A program made the position numbers and the translations under genes. DNA of 64,000 bases from Rhipicephalus microplus (Eukaryota; Arthropoda; Arachnida; Ixodida; Ixodidae): the NCBI RefSeq assembly GCF_043290135.1, contig NC_134700.1:159436053-159500052 (forward strand), written 5' to 3'. This document shows positions 11,000 through 21,841 of this stretch, piece by piece (within the stretch, counting starts at the first letter, position 1; each line of letters opens with the position of its first letter). Under the pieces are notes generated by a model. It saw nothing but the letters and a program-made list of their open reading frames with translations, made no database searches and was not told where the DNA came from.

Positions 11000-11438
11000 A
11001 GAAGAAGCGTTTGAATCACTCAAAAAGGCTTTGTCTTCTGGGCCAATCGTCAAAGCACCCGATCTGAAAAGAGAATTCGTGCTTCGGTCTGACGCCTCTG
11101 ATTCTTGTATAGGCGCTATCCTTATGCAAGAGCATGATGGCATCCTCCACCCTGTGTCATATGCCAGTCGTCAACTTCAGCCTCGCGAAAAGAGATACTC
11201 AGCAATCGAGAGGGAATGCTTAGCGTTGGTCTGGGCGATAGAAAAGTATCATGTTTTTCTGTACGGAACGTCATTTGTCGTACAGACCGATCACCAACCA
11301 CTGCAGTATCTCTTAAGGGCAAAACACCTGAACAGTAGGGTATTACGGTGGAGCCTCGCGTTACAAGAATATTCATTCCGAGTCGAGCACATTAGAGGCT
11401 CTGAAAATGTCGGCGCAGATTATATGAGCCGGTTGTGA
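10956..11438 (+). pseudogene. Gypsy RNase H fragment joined out of frame after integrase
   Basis: This 160-codon frame begins inside the C-terminal end of the integrase frame and enters a standard gypsy RNase H with 'WTTDREEAFESLKKAL', the first catalytic Asp in 'LRSDASDS', the Glu in 'SAIERECLALVWAIEKYH' and a further Asp in 'VQTDHQPLQYL'. It stops right after 'ENVGADYMSRL', a conserved position where ordinary gypsy polyproteins continue into integrase. The upstream RT fingers and palm are missing; the join lies at about 10960-10985. With no RT and a frame change it should not be active. Confidence 0.8.
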
Positions 11439-11586
11439 ATTTTTACGTTTTCTCGAGACAAGCGACTACTTCAAGTTGTTTGTTTGTTAAGGACATCTTG
11501 TGAATGGACGACGCGTGGTGACTTCTCGCGCACTGAACTGCAGTTTATTTTTCTTCGCAAAAGAAACTTTTCAAAGGGGGGACTCT

Positions 11587-12352
11587 TGTTGTGAGTGAAG
11601 TGCGCGAGTCAAGTGACTTTCAAATTTGGCGCGTAAGATGAACTACTGACAATGTGTGCAAGATGGCGTATTGCGCCAGTGCGGCGAACACTGGCGATTG
11701 GAAAAAGAAGAAAAATTCAAGGAAATGGGAGAAATATCCAGAGCCAGGGCATCGAAGAACGAGGAAGAGGAGATTCGGGCTCGTGCTTGGAAGAAGACGG
11801 CTAGGGTGCGGCGTGCGAGCTCGTCGGGTGCGAGTACCACCTGGGCGTCAGGGCATCCACCTAGCTGGCGACTGTTTCCACGGGGTCCTGGTGACCATTC
11901 AACCGCAGCGGCTATTGGCGAGCCCTTGGCAAGACCTTGGTCTGATGTTCGAGCTGAAGACAGCGCAGCAGATGACGTCTACCGGGAGCGGGAGCAAGCC
12001 GTCGGGCTACGGGCCCGAGCTTATGCACTCTCACCACGGCAGCTTCCCCACTGGACTATTGAAGGGCGTGAACCGCTGGTGAGCCGTATCCGTCTTCTTT
12101 CGCGTCCGGACTCAAACACGAGGACTTTAACGAAAAGGACTGTTTAGACTCTTAGAGGTTTCCGCTCGCTAACGAAACTGACAGTGCTAATTAGTTAACA
12201 TTTTTCTGATCTTAGTATTTTCCTTTTTGTGTTTTTTTGTGAGTTTGTGAAAGTATAATTTTTTTTGCAAATCAAACGCTCACTTCCTTTTCTCGTGAGA
12301 GAATAACGTTTCACAGCTAGCTCGACTGGCTTTATTTACTGAACCTGTCACA
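11587..12352 (+). repeat. Candidate 3' LTR of the gypsy element
   Basis: The stretch begins TGTTGTGAGTG just after the polypurine tract and ends CCTGTCACA, giving TG...CA ends and about 766 bp. No 5' partner exists in the window, so the borders are not verified. Open frames inside it (for example 11656-12147) are Arg/Glu-rich and are treated as chance frames in LTR DNA. Confidence 0.45.
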
Positions 12353-12429
12353 CCATATGATTGCATTTCTGTGGGTAGGAGAAAGAGAAAAAGACACAGA
12401 GAAGAGAAGATCGAAATAATGAAAGATAA

Positions 12430-12775
12430 AAATAAAAAAAATCACAGCATATTCTCCGAGTGAATGATCGCTAAACCGTTAACCATCCGCGAATATCGCC
12501 CACTACATCATCAACGACGTGACAAACACTGTATATATGTATAAAGGAAATTTTATTTTTCGTAAGTGTTTGCTACACTTCAATTCCATTCCCCCTTTAA
12601 TATAATGGCCTTTATAGTCAGTGAAGTGGTGAATCGGTGATGGGGCGTAGTGGGATGTTTGCAAGGACGAAGTAGTGGGCAGTTGGCAAAGGTGGAACTA
12701 TAGGTGATCACGTACATATATACAAGGGATGGACAAACCCACGCCATTAGGAGCTTCGCCCCTGAAAAATAACTG
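12430..12775 (-). repeat. MITE-like repeat, 'GGGGCGAAGCTCC' family, copy A
   Basis: In reverse complement this starts AGGGGCGAAGCTCCTA and ends with a GTGAATGAT...GGATATGCTGTG block and a T-rich tail (A-rich on the plus strand). The same ends and order recur at 14137-14650, 19367-19740, 34080-34470 and 34575-34745. No transposase is encoded. The class of DNA transposon is not established. Confidence 0.6.
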
Positions 12776-14136
12776 ACATATCCACAAAGTGAAGGATGTT
12801 GGAGGAGCTTGCTCGGAGGTGTTCGGGGCGCTCCTTGGCAAGACCATTACTGTGGGAAGGCCTGTTACCGAGCCGTTGCATGATGTGTACGTCGAAGGCA
12901 GTGTTGTCGGGCACGTTTCGCGGCCGGTACTATACAATGTTGGCGACGTTGATCGGCAAGTCAGCCACATGCCCCTTGATGACATACTGGCCGCTTCCGT
13001 GACTCAACTGACCAACGCTCATACATCGCAGACGTGGATCTATCAGGCGTTCTTCAACGTGGTTGAGAACAGGTATGCAGGGCATGGGAGAATATCGGTA
13101 CTCGTGCATAACACATCGTATGAACTCATCCTACGAAGCGACGATAACGAAGTGGATGTAGTCGCGACGAATCGAGATCGCGGGCCATCGAAAACCGACG
13201 CCCTGAACAGATGCTATCAGCTTCCCTACTATAACAAGGCGGTGACATGTGCCACCAGGCACGAAAGAGAAAAGAAGAAAATATAATTTATGTTGGCCTA
13301 ATGCCTTATCTACTTCGATTAAATCAATCTTTCTATAACAAACAAACGCACATTCATAATGCATCTCTCCGCCTCTTCAGGCACAATTACCTCATTTTCC
13401 CCACTGTTTCTGCTTTTAACCTCTACTGTTCTGCCACCAGTAAAACAGTCTCTTCCTTATATCGCGGCTGTAGGTCGAGAGCGTAACAAAACACCGTCCC
13501 ACAAACAGGTTGGCGGTATAGCAAGACCCCAATCGCGAAATTGAGACATGTCCCCCCTATGTCTGAACGTCTGGTCAAATTAGGTTAAAATGAAGTAATT
13601 TCTCAAGCCCGTGGATATTCGTGGCCGCGGTTAGCTCCTGGAATGCGTCGTTGCTACGCGTCTGTCCCCTTCTGCGTGTTTCCTCTAAGAGAAGTGAAAT
13701 TTCGTGAACGCCTATTACGCGAGGTGGCAACCTCAACTCAAACCATGACATCACTCATAGAAGTCATCCATATTAAAGAATTACGAATCTCCTGCTAAAG
13801 GAAATTGTGTGCAGATGTGAAGCAGCGGGCGCTAACGCTTACAGCAATGGCCACGTTGAAGATGGCGCTCATCGTGGCGTTGTGCAAGAGAAAAACCTGG
13901 GGAGGCGCAAAGCCCGCATTGAAGGAGCGGATTTTCCTACTGGAATATGCCAATCGCTGTGAATGCGCCGTGAGAGATAGAAGACTCCGACATGACACAG
14001 AGTTAACGTGCACGTTGTGAATTTTTATTGTTCAACAACGCACAGGAAAAATCTCCCCCCAGTACTACCTTGGGAATCAATATCGAGTGCCTATATATAT
14101 ACGAGGTGGCCAGTTCACGGTTGTGCAGAGTGAGCA
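12776..14136. other. Unassigned spacer between two inverted MITE copies
   Basis: A 165-codon plus frame at 12789-13286 opens with GTG rather than ATG and matches nothing I know. Other frames are short. No splice-flanked exon, RNA gene or repeat is supported. Confidence 0.4.
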
Positions 14137-14650
14137 GTCTGTTTTAGGGGCAAAGCTCTTAAAGGTGTGGGTCTCTCCATCCCTTGTATGTATGTACGTG
14201 GCCGCCTATAGTTCCACTAGTTCCCCATTTGCAAACTGCCCGCTAATTTGTCCTTGCAAACATCCCACTACGCCCCATCACCGATCCACCACTTCACTGA
14301 ACATAAAGAAGAGAAGTAACCAATATGAAATGCAATATGGTCGTGTTCTTGTATCCAGGTGCGCGTTTAGGAACCATGAATTGTCCCACTCTGTCCAACC
14401 CTCGTTTGTACGGGACCACCTATAGTTCCATCACAGCAAACTTTCCACTACTTTGTCCTTGCAAACATTCCGCGGTTAGCTCCTGGATGGATGAAATTTC
14501 TTGTATAAACAGGTACCATGTCTGTCACAGCTTTGATGATGTAGTGGGCGATATTCGCGGATAGTTCACGGTTTAGCGATGACGACCTCCCCCCAGCGCT
14601 TCGTCCACTCATCATCATTCACACTGTGGATATGCTGTTTTTTTTTCTAT
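14137..14650 (+). repeat. MITE-like repeat, 'GGGGCGAAGCTCC' family, copy B
   Basis: It opens with TAGGGGCAAAGCTCTTAAAGG, carries the segment 'CTATAGTTCCA...CCTTGCAAACAT' twice (near 14208 and 14423), and ends with CATCATCATTCAC...GTGGATATGCTG and a T run. It is the reverse complement of copy A plus an internal duplication. Confidence 0.6.
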
Positions 14651-15133
14651 GAAGAGTCTCGCTAGCAGATGCTGCCTGCGTCAGTGTTGCGAGGTGAGAG
14701 AGGGTGAGCGAGGGAAAGGACAGAGGTGAGCAAGAGGCGCACATGCGCAATGGCGGTGTAGACGACGCGGGGAGGAATGTCTGGAGACATGGTGGAATGA
14801 GAAACACAGGAGGTAGCTTGACGTCACACACCCAGCCTTGGCAAGCCAACCTGTTTTGAAGTCATCAAAGTCGGCCCAAGACGTGACATTTTGCGCAACA
14901 TCACGCCAGCAACGAGACTTGCCGATACTTCGGGGTACGGCACTGTAGATTTTAGTCGGAACGCGCTGATTCGGCGCAGACCGGCGCCAGACCGGCCGGC
15001 TCACGCAGGTGGTTCAAAGGCGGAACAGCATTGAGAGTACTAAAACGTACCGCATGGCCTGACGTTTTGATCACGTGTTGGGCCGACAAGGTGGGCTTCA
15101 CTTGTGTGACGTAATGTTCCTCTTCTCTTCCTC
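14651..15133. other. Unassigned stretch upstream of a SINE
   Basis: Moderately GC-rich, with minus-strand frames up to 107 codons that show no domain. Nothing is supported. Confidence 0.4.
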
Positions 15134-15370
15134 GCCGCGGTGGTCTAGTGGCTAAGGTACTCGGCTGCTGACCCACAGGTCGCGGGATCGAATCCCGGCT
15201 GTGGCGGCTGCATTTCCGACAGAGACGGAAATGCTGTAGGCCCATGGGCTCAGATTTGGGTGCACGTTAAAGAACCCAAGGTAGTCGAAATTTCCGGAGT
15301 CCTCCACTACGGTGTCCCTCATAATCATATGGTGGTTTTGGGACGTTAAACCCCACATATCAATCAATAT
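15134..15370 (+). repeat. Ruka-type tRNA-derived SINE, full length
   Basis: The head GCCGCGGTGGTCTAGTGGC provides the RNA polymerase III A box and GATCGAATCCCGGC the B box. The body has the GGTGCACGTTAAAGAACCC and GGTGGTTTTGGGACGTTAAA blocks shared by all copies in this window, and the 3' end is CATATCAATCAAT. Ruka-type SINEs are known from ticks and need LINE machinery to move. No clear target-site duplication was seen. Confidence 0.85.
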
Positions 15371-15384
15371 CATTGCGGTGGTTT

Positions 15385-16080
15385 TGTTCACATGACATAT
15401 TCCAAACTGGTATGGTATGACATGACTGCATGGCAAGTAAAGTGGCAAGCCCTAACGTGTAAAGCATGACATACATGTCATGTAAGCCATCACTACACGC
15501 ATCGCTCATATTGCGCTCGCGGTCGTTGCGGTGGTTTTCTATATACCAAATTCGACATTACGTGACGTGAATGGATGAAGAAGGTATTTGACTGGTACAA
15601 ACATGATATTCATGACATGCTTGTCATGCAAGAACATGACTACATGCTATGCTCATAGCACACTCGTGGCCGTTTCGCTAGCTTTTCGTATACCAAATTT
15701 GGTGTTACGTGACGAGAATGGACGACGAAGGTATATGACTGGTGAAAACATGATAATCATGACATGTGGGTCATGTGGAACATGACTACATGCTATGCTC
15801 ATATCGCACTCGCGGCCATTTTGCTAGCTTGTCGAGCGTATACCAAACTTGGTACTACGGGAAAAGAACGAACGACGATGGTATATGATTGATGCAAGCA
15901 TGATAATCATGACATGCGTGTCATGTGAGAGCATGACTACATGCTACGCTCATATTACGCTCATGGCCGTTTCACTAGCTTCACATATACCAAATTCGGT
16001 ATTACGTGCCGTGAATGGACGACGAACACAAATGCCAGGCCAAAACATGATAGCAAGACATGGAAGTCATGTGCGGCATT
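15385..16080. repeat. Tandem satellite-like array, period 147-150 bp
   Basis: The landmark ATACCAAA (AT-rich variants) occurs at 15543, 15690, 15840 and 15987, with an older unit starting near 15398, so steps are 147, 150 and 147 bp. Each unit carries a CATGACATG...GTCATG palindromic block, CTACATGCTATGCTCAT and a CTCGTGGCCGTTT...GCTAGC block. Units are about 80 percent alike by eye. Short frames inside are periodic by-products. Confidence 0.75.
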
Positions 16081-16979
16081 AGTTACGTCCGCCTCGTAAC
16101 ATTGTGCTGATTTTAAAGTTACATATCAACCTTCCTTCGTTGAACGCATACCATCGATTCCCACTGCACGTGAGATCTGCCTTTTTGTTTTTCTCTGGCG
16201 CTGGATGACAAACATTTTCGCAACATTATCCAAAAAAAAAAAACATTTTAAAAGATGCCATGGTGGATTGCCTTTTAATATTTATTTTTTGCCTTATGCT
16301 GGCTGTTTACTTCTGAGCCTCGCTCCAACCAAGTATTTCTTCGTTACAGCTGATAGTTTTGCAAAACTCGGGAATCGTCCACACACGACCGGCTAGGCAC
16401 GCAGCGCAGAAGCCGTTCCAAGCAGCTGCTTGCATAGCATAGCAGTGCGTAGTATAGTATGGCAAGGTTTGTGAAAGAGAAGTGTGGGTGAAGAGTGATA
16501 TGCATGGGGGAGAGGGGAAGATGCCATACGCTCCACTGTTCCCTCCCTCTTAGCATCCCTTATGCGTAATTGCATCTTAGTTGGCTTCTTTGTAGAAATA
16601 ATAAATTGCATGGAAATGATGCGTGACTGACCAAGCTTCTTGCTTATAGCTCCCTAAAACCCCCTTGGTTCTCTTTGGTTCCCTATAGCAATATAGAGCT
16701 TCTGTTTATGGAAGATCGAAGGATGTCTTGTGAACTTTATTTTTTGGTAGGTATACATTCGGATTTTATGCCAGTTAATTTCTCGTAAACCTTCCACTCT
16801 GCAGAATTCGGTGTTCAATTTCGCGTAATAGGTCAATCAAGTTGTTCTGGGTAATGTTATTTCTAGTGACACAGCGTGGTATTATTGCTGATAACCCTGT
16901 TCCTGAATCCACGGAGGAAGGAAAAAGGTAAGGAGAGGGCATGCCCAGCTGGCGCAGGGCGTAAAAAATGTGGCGGAAA
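16081..16979. other. Unassigned AT-rich stretch
   Basis: Contains poly-A and poly-T runs (about 16232, 16740) and no supported gene or repeat. Confidence 0.45.
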
Positions 16980-17085
16980 TGACATCATGGCGGCCATATT
17001 CAGTAGGCACAATGGCGGCGTTGCTATGGTTACGTGTTGCGCAGTGGAGCTGGTCTAGCAGTGAGCGGCCGCGGCTGGTGGCGGA
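16980..17085 (+). promoter_or_regulatory. Possible TATA-less promoter with two YY1-like ATGGCGGC sites
   Basis: Two matches to the YY1 core ATGGCGGC occur at about 16987 and 17012, in a locally CpG-rich patch (GCGGCCGCGG near 17066) that contrasts with the AT-rich surroundings. This arrangement is common just upstream of housekeeping starts. No TATA box is present. It precedes the candidate exon at 17256. Confidence 0.3.
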
Positions 17086-17255
17086 ATGTGTGCCTCCCCA
17101 GGTCTCGTGCTGAGCCGTGGCGGACAATATCTGTGCTCCGCGCCGCGTTATTGGTTACGCACTGTTCTCCTGGCTGTTACATTACTCTTAGCAACGTTTA
17201 CAATTCTCTTTGTCCATCACGGGGTTTCAACAGTGCGTAGAACAAGTGCATATCC

Positions 17256-17356
17256 ATGTGTCGTGCGGCTGATGACGCGGATATGAAGCAGTTAGTGCTC
17301 AGCGAAATTGCGTTGGGCACCATGACGAAGCTGAATGACGACGACCGCCTTGCAGG
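17256..17356 (+). CDS. Candidate first coding exon, function unknown
   Basis: ATG at 17256 opens 33 codons plus two bases that end at a near-perfect donor, TTGCAG|GTCAGT, at 17356. The peptide starts 'MCRAADDADMKQLVLSEIA' and is not recognised. A TAG at 17238 excludes an upstream start in this frame. An overlapping frame at 17086-17286 encodes 66 residues with a hydrophobic segment ('TVLLAVTLLLATFTILFV') like a type II signal anchor, but it stops before the donor. Either frame, or neither, may be used. No downstream exon was found, so this is speculative. Confidence 0.2.
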
Positions 17357-19204
17357 TCAGTGACGGTTGAGCAGTGCTCCTGCTTGTGACAACGGACGAC
17401 GCTGTTGAGCCCAGCAAGACGCCATGAGGATCATGTGCACTTACGTAGTTTCGTGTTGTGTGTGTACAGTAACAACTTGCATGTGCGTATTAAAACACCT
17501 TTTCTGTTCCGCTTGGTACACTCTCCACGGGCATTGCATGTAATCTCAACGTAACAGCAACCACGTTCAACTGTCACTAGCACCATGCTCAAAGTCACCA
17601 CGGTCGCAGAATGCTGGCGCCGGTGATTTTCACGCGGAACACGGACACAGTGGCAGGACGCTGCATCGGCCGCGTGGCGGAATCCAACCGTAGAAGGAGC
17701 ACGACCGATCTTGTTGTCTGTACAGTTGCTGAATTAATGACGTGAAAGCACTCGCCGTTGTCAGTACATCTAGCGCGCGTTCTCTCGTAGTTGCTTCTTT
17801 GTCGGCGAGCTGTTACTCCCTGTTATTACTCGGACGAAGCGATTTCGCTGAAGGTGTCCAGCTGGCTCAGAGTGATGAGCCCAGATCCATTAGTTTCGGA
17901 TCGCCACGACACACGCGCTGCGCAGCCCACGTGCTTTCCGAGCCGGGTAGGGAGTCGCGCCTTCTGCTTCGCATTCATATGTAAACAAGAGAGGAGAATT
18001 TGCCTACTCAATATGGCCGACTTCCGGCTTCATCGCGGCTTCACAACGAGTGACGTCAGGGCCGCTCCTTACCTTTCCTTCCTCCGTGTCCTGAATCATT
18101 TCTTCTTCTTTTTTTTTCTCGCTTCCCGTTAGGACAGTGATAATACGACATATTAATAAGGTTGCTGATGTGCACTCCTGTAAACTCTCCTAAGTCCATA
18201 CTTTTGCGAGAAGCACGAGCTAATCATCCTGCTCCTGAACTTATTTCCCAGCCTCCTTCATATTACGGATGAAAGATAAGGGACCTGTTCTTACTATCAT
18301 TCTCAATACTCCAAAATATACGCTGAAGTAGTATCTTAACATGAAAACACTTTAACACACTTAGTGCATTATATATATCTAGAAGGTTTAAACGAACGAA
18401 CAAATGCACATACAAGCACAAACTAGTGAAATACAAAACACCTATGTACTTCGTATTACGAACTTATAAAAAGCGTGGTACATTACGAGGTTGCTGCCAC
18501 CAATGGAGGCACGTTCTTTTGTAGAGATGATTCGCAGCTTTTAAAATGCCCTCTGAACGTTGAAAATGCCTTTTTTAACTCCGAGTTCGTCGAGTAAACT
18601 TGGACTGTCAAATTTTTTACCGGCGAGTGCTCCTCTAATTTCTTCTTTATCCGAAAACACCGTGCTCTAGCTATAACTGAAAAAGAGGTTAATCGGTAGT
18701 TATACGTCTGGACGACCTTACATTATGCAAAATTTACCGTATGTATAAATACTCTGAAAATTCATGCACGTTAGACAGCCGCATAGGTATGCGAGGTTGT
18801 GCGAGTTCGGTTGCGATCGCGTGTTGAGCGAATTTCGAAACGTGTTTTCTATGCGAGATCTCACATTTGCCTACTTTCCAGCGGTGCGTGTCGCTATTTC
18901 ACTGTGGTGTGTCATTTTATGTACTTTTCTTCCTGCACGCAACTTAACCTGCATGTGCTGGCGCGTAAGACAACTGCTTCGGTAACAGCATGGATAGCTT
19001 CACGTGGATGCGCTTGTTATTGCAAAACAACTTTGGTTGCGCATAATTAAAAGTGCTTAAACAGGTTGCGTCGCACGGGCCAATGTTTCGACTAGCAAGC
19101 TTACGGGTGGGAGAGGGGGCACACATTGACGTAATAACAAGGCGGCGCTGCGACGATAAGCATGGCCGACGAAAGTTTATATACTCAGTTCACCATAACC
19201 GATA
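17357..19204. other. Unassigned stretch
   Basis: Mostly AT-rich. A CpG-rich island around 17740-18070 holds an ETS-like CTTCCGG at about 18021 and a CRE-like GTGACGTCAG at about 18050, but no gene was recognised. The rest shows nothing supported. Confidence 0.4.
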
Positions 19205-19302
19205 ATTCAAGACAATAAGGCTGCTTATAACGAGGTTCAGCTGTATATGCCCCATTCAAGACAATAATGCTGCTTATAACGATGTTCAGCTGTATATGCC
19301 GC
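19205..19302 (+). repeat. Tandem duplication, 49-bp unit
   Basis: ATTCAAGACAATAA starts at 19205 and again at 19254, and both units end in GTTCAGCTGTATATGCC; they differ at only a few bases. Two units only. Confidence 0.75.
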
Positions 19303-19366
19303 GGTAGTAATAAACCTTCAGTTGACAGTCTGAACTTGTCTCCACCTATTTAGACGGTCCGGGTTT

Positions 19367-19740
19367 TTTAGGGGCGAAGCTCCTTAAGGCGTGGGCTGTG
19401 CGTTCCCTGTATGTAGCCACCTCTCGTTTAGTTCCTGCAGTGTTCACTAGATGGCGGTACTTTTAGCTGATGCCGAAAAGATGCAAGATGTTGTAAACTA
19501 GAGGGCGGTACTTGTAGTTGATGATGAAAGATGTGAGATGTTATAAAATAAGAATGACGTCACATATGGCGCGTGTCATTGGTGTAAGACAATCGTTCGA
19601 TTTAGTGCGGCGACGTACGCTAAGAGGAGCGTTGTAATAAAATCGAGTGAGCGAAATGTACGGAGGATTCATGGTTTACCAGGTTTACGTCCGGAGCTTT
19701 GTCCACTCATCATCATTCACTTCGTGGATATGGCGTCACT
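19367..19740 (+). repeat. MITE-like repeat, 'GGGGCGAAGCTCC' family, copy C
   Basis: Starts TAGGGGCGAAGCTCCTTAAGG, ends CATCATCATTCACTTCGTGG. Inside, a segment of about 60 bp with 'GGCGGTACTT' and 'GATGTTRTAAA' is repeated twice (near 19453 and 19506). A GGAGCTTTGTCC near 19693 is an inverted match to the 5' end. Confidence 0.6.
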
Positions 19741-19948
19741 TTTTGTTTGTGTTTTTTCTGCTTAGAACAAACTTCTTCTTTTGAAGCCACCACTTATGCA
19801 TTAAAAGTATTCTGCTCCGCAGCCTGTGACGTACGAAGGTTTCCTAATCTCTTCGTCTTGAAGCCTTCTTATGGTGCAAGATAATTTGGCGGAAAGTCGC
19901 GAAAAACGTCGCTGCACGCCGCGAATTAGGTATGCACTGAGAATTCTT

Positions 19949-20187
19949 GCTCCGCCGCGGTGATAGTGGCTAAGGTACTCGGCGGCTGACGCGCAAGTCA
20001 CGGGATCAAATACCGGCTGCGGCGGCTACATTTTCGATGGAGGCCAAAATGCTGTAGGCCCGTGGGCTCCGATGTTGGGTGCACGTTAGAGAACCCCAGG
20101 TGGTCTAAATTTCCAGAACCCTCCAATACGGCGTCTCTCATAATCAGATGGTGGTTTCGGGACGTTCAACCCCATATATAAATCACC
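19949..20187 (+). repeat. Ruka-type SINE with 11-bp target-site duplication
   Basis: TGAGAATTCTT flanks the element at 19938-19948 and 20188-20198. The A box has lost two bases (GGTGATAGTGGCTAAGG) and the B box is mutated to GATCAAATACC, so this copy is probably transcriptionally dead. Confidence 0.88.
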
Positions 20188-20198
20188 TGAGAATTCTT

Positions 20199-20867
20199 CG
20201 GTGTGAATATAACGTTTTGCCAAGAAGTCTGCGCGGGGCAGTTTACGCAAGTGTTGTGCAACGTTGTCCTTCGATACGTATACCGCTACCATGCAGAAAG
20301 ACGGAGGTCCGAGACAACCAACAAAGTGCATTTAGCGGTGACAGTTCAACTCAAAACCATATATGATGATGATGATAGTAGCGCAGGCACCACTTAACAC
20401 TCGCTGGGGACACAGAGTTTCCAAAATATATATATTTAGGAAACCATTAGGCTGGAGAGACAGGAGCCCACAATCAGTTCTCCTTTGTCGTCGTCTGCTG
20501 ATGTCCGACATGTCGAGTCTTAAATGCTATCCCATCTATATGTTTCGATTATGTAGTTTTTGCACTGGCCTCTTGAAAAGTTTGCCGCCCTGTAATCGGA
20601 CTGAGCAGGTGCGAGCTACTTCGGAGACGTTCTCTTGGAGATAAGGGTACTGTTAATGTAAATACTGCTTGGCAGTACAAGTCTCAAGTGCAATGCTATT
20701 GTTAAGGTGCGCATGTGAAATACGACGTACATTTTGTTATGAGAGCTATTAGATGACTTCGCATAAAATGTTGCGAAGAAATCATGTTCCATATATTGTC
20801 TAAAGGTGTCGCATTTTTGAAGCGGTCAACTGGAAGCGGCGGTGGTACAGGGGGTGTCACGCGGAAC
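20199..20867. other. Unassigned stretch
   Basis: Holds a short ATG microsatellite at 20363 and otherwise short unrecognised frames. Confidence 0.4.
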
Positions 20868-21569
20868 TTACCGCATAACAGGCATCGACTGATCACTTTC
20901 TTCGCCACTAGTCAAACTTTCGAGACCCAGAAGCATTCGCATACGTTGTTCACTGTCTCCGTCAGTCGTTCGTGCATGACTCGACGATGGGCATCGGCAA
21001 ATATCATCTCGGTTATCTTTGAGGTTTTGCACACTACCAACGACGCGTAGAAGCCCGTTCTCGTCGATTAGCGAGCGTAGTTTGGCTACCCGCGAGTCAC
21101 TGGATGAACTACTTCTTCTTGGTAGCCAACGTCTTTCATCACGAAACAATTCCGTTTGGACTTGGTGGATACACTATCTCTCGGTTGACAATACTTGTTC
21201 AGCAGCGACATCTCCAACTTTCTAAATCTTCAACTTACTGTCGGAGACAAAACGCTGGACCCATGATATGATACGTCTAGTTGGAAGGGAATCCTTCGGA
21301 CATGTTTGTACATTTGCGTGAGAATACGCACTGAAAAAGCACGCAGAGATTGGTGGTAAGCGAGTCATCTCGAATGACGGGCAGTGAACTAGCAAAAGAG
21401 GTTGCCGCATGAGCCTTTTCCAGTGTTTTGAATAATCAAATGAATCTTCATTATTTTCAAGGTCGCTACGTTGGAGACGCCCCAGACGCGCTAAGCGCGT
21501 GCTGCTAGACAAAAACAATGTTTTGCCAATCCATTCATTATTTTCGATTGCTACTGTTTCTGCCTTCAA
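20868..21569 (-). pseudogene. BEL/Pao-type pol relic between RNase H and integrase
   Basis: Two minus frames (21569-21222, 115 codons; 21149-20868, 93 codons) look like pieces of one ancient pol. The first ends 'RRIISWVQRFVSDSKLK', resembling the BEL/Pao 'R..AWVLRFI.N' block, and the second contains 'VAKLRSLIDENGLLRVVGSV', resembling the 'L.PFLDE.GLLRVGGRL' block that precedes integrase in that superfamily. No catalytic motif of RT or integrase survives. The assignment rests on these two motifs and their correct order. The copy is frameshifted and inactive. Confidence 0.55.
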
Positions 21570-21841
21570 TGAAAGTTATTATACGTAAATCGTACAGATA
21601 CGTTCAAGCTTTCTTTTTTTTTTCCCAAAACTATACCGTGAGTCGAATAGCCTTGCAGCCGATATTGTAAAATGTGCAACCGTTTATTTATTTCTAAATG
21701 CTCTCAACAACTATTATCGAATTGTGCTATCACTTATTGTATAATCATGCATGCAATGCTTCCCTTTAAATTCGGCACGTTTCAGTCAGCAAAATTATGG
21801 CATTTGTTATAATGTTCTTGTTTTATTTTTCTTAAATTAAC

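Larger units (their letters stand above)
9206..12352 (+). mobile_element. Ty3/gypsy element with order PR-IN-RH, no RT, plus 3' LTR
   Basis: The element has a retropepsin, then a complete integrase, then in a different frame an RNase H that ends in a stop 150 bp before a polypurine tract (AAAGGGGGG at 11573) and a candidate LTR. Standard Ty3/gypsy order is PR-RT-RH-IN. Gmr1-like members of the superfamily carry IN upstream of RT-RH, so the simplest reading is a Gmr1-like pol with an internal deletion that removed the RT. The 5' LTR and gag are missing, replaced near 9200 by a tRNA-like fragment. The element cannot replicate by itself. Confidence 0.75.

Noticed and set aside
11656..12147. 163-codon plus frame after the gypsy RNase H
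   Set aside because: Lies inside the candidate LTR, is Arg/Glu-rich, and shows no domain.
12789..13286. 165-codon plus frame
   Set aside because: Begins with GTG, has no ATG near its start, no domain, and lies between two MITE copies.
15134..15210. tRNA gene suggested by A and B boxes
   Set aside because: The same head is followed by the same 170-bp body in many copies with target-site duplications, so it is a SINE.
15385..16080. CRISPR-like array of repeats
   Set aside because: Units are contiguous, diverged and about 148 bp long with no unique spacers; a tandem satellite fits better.
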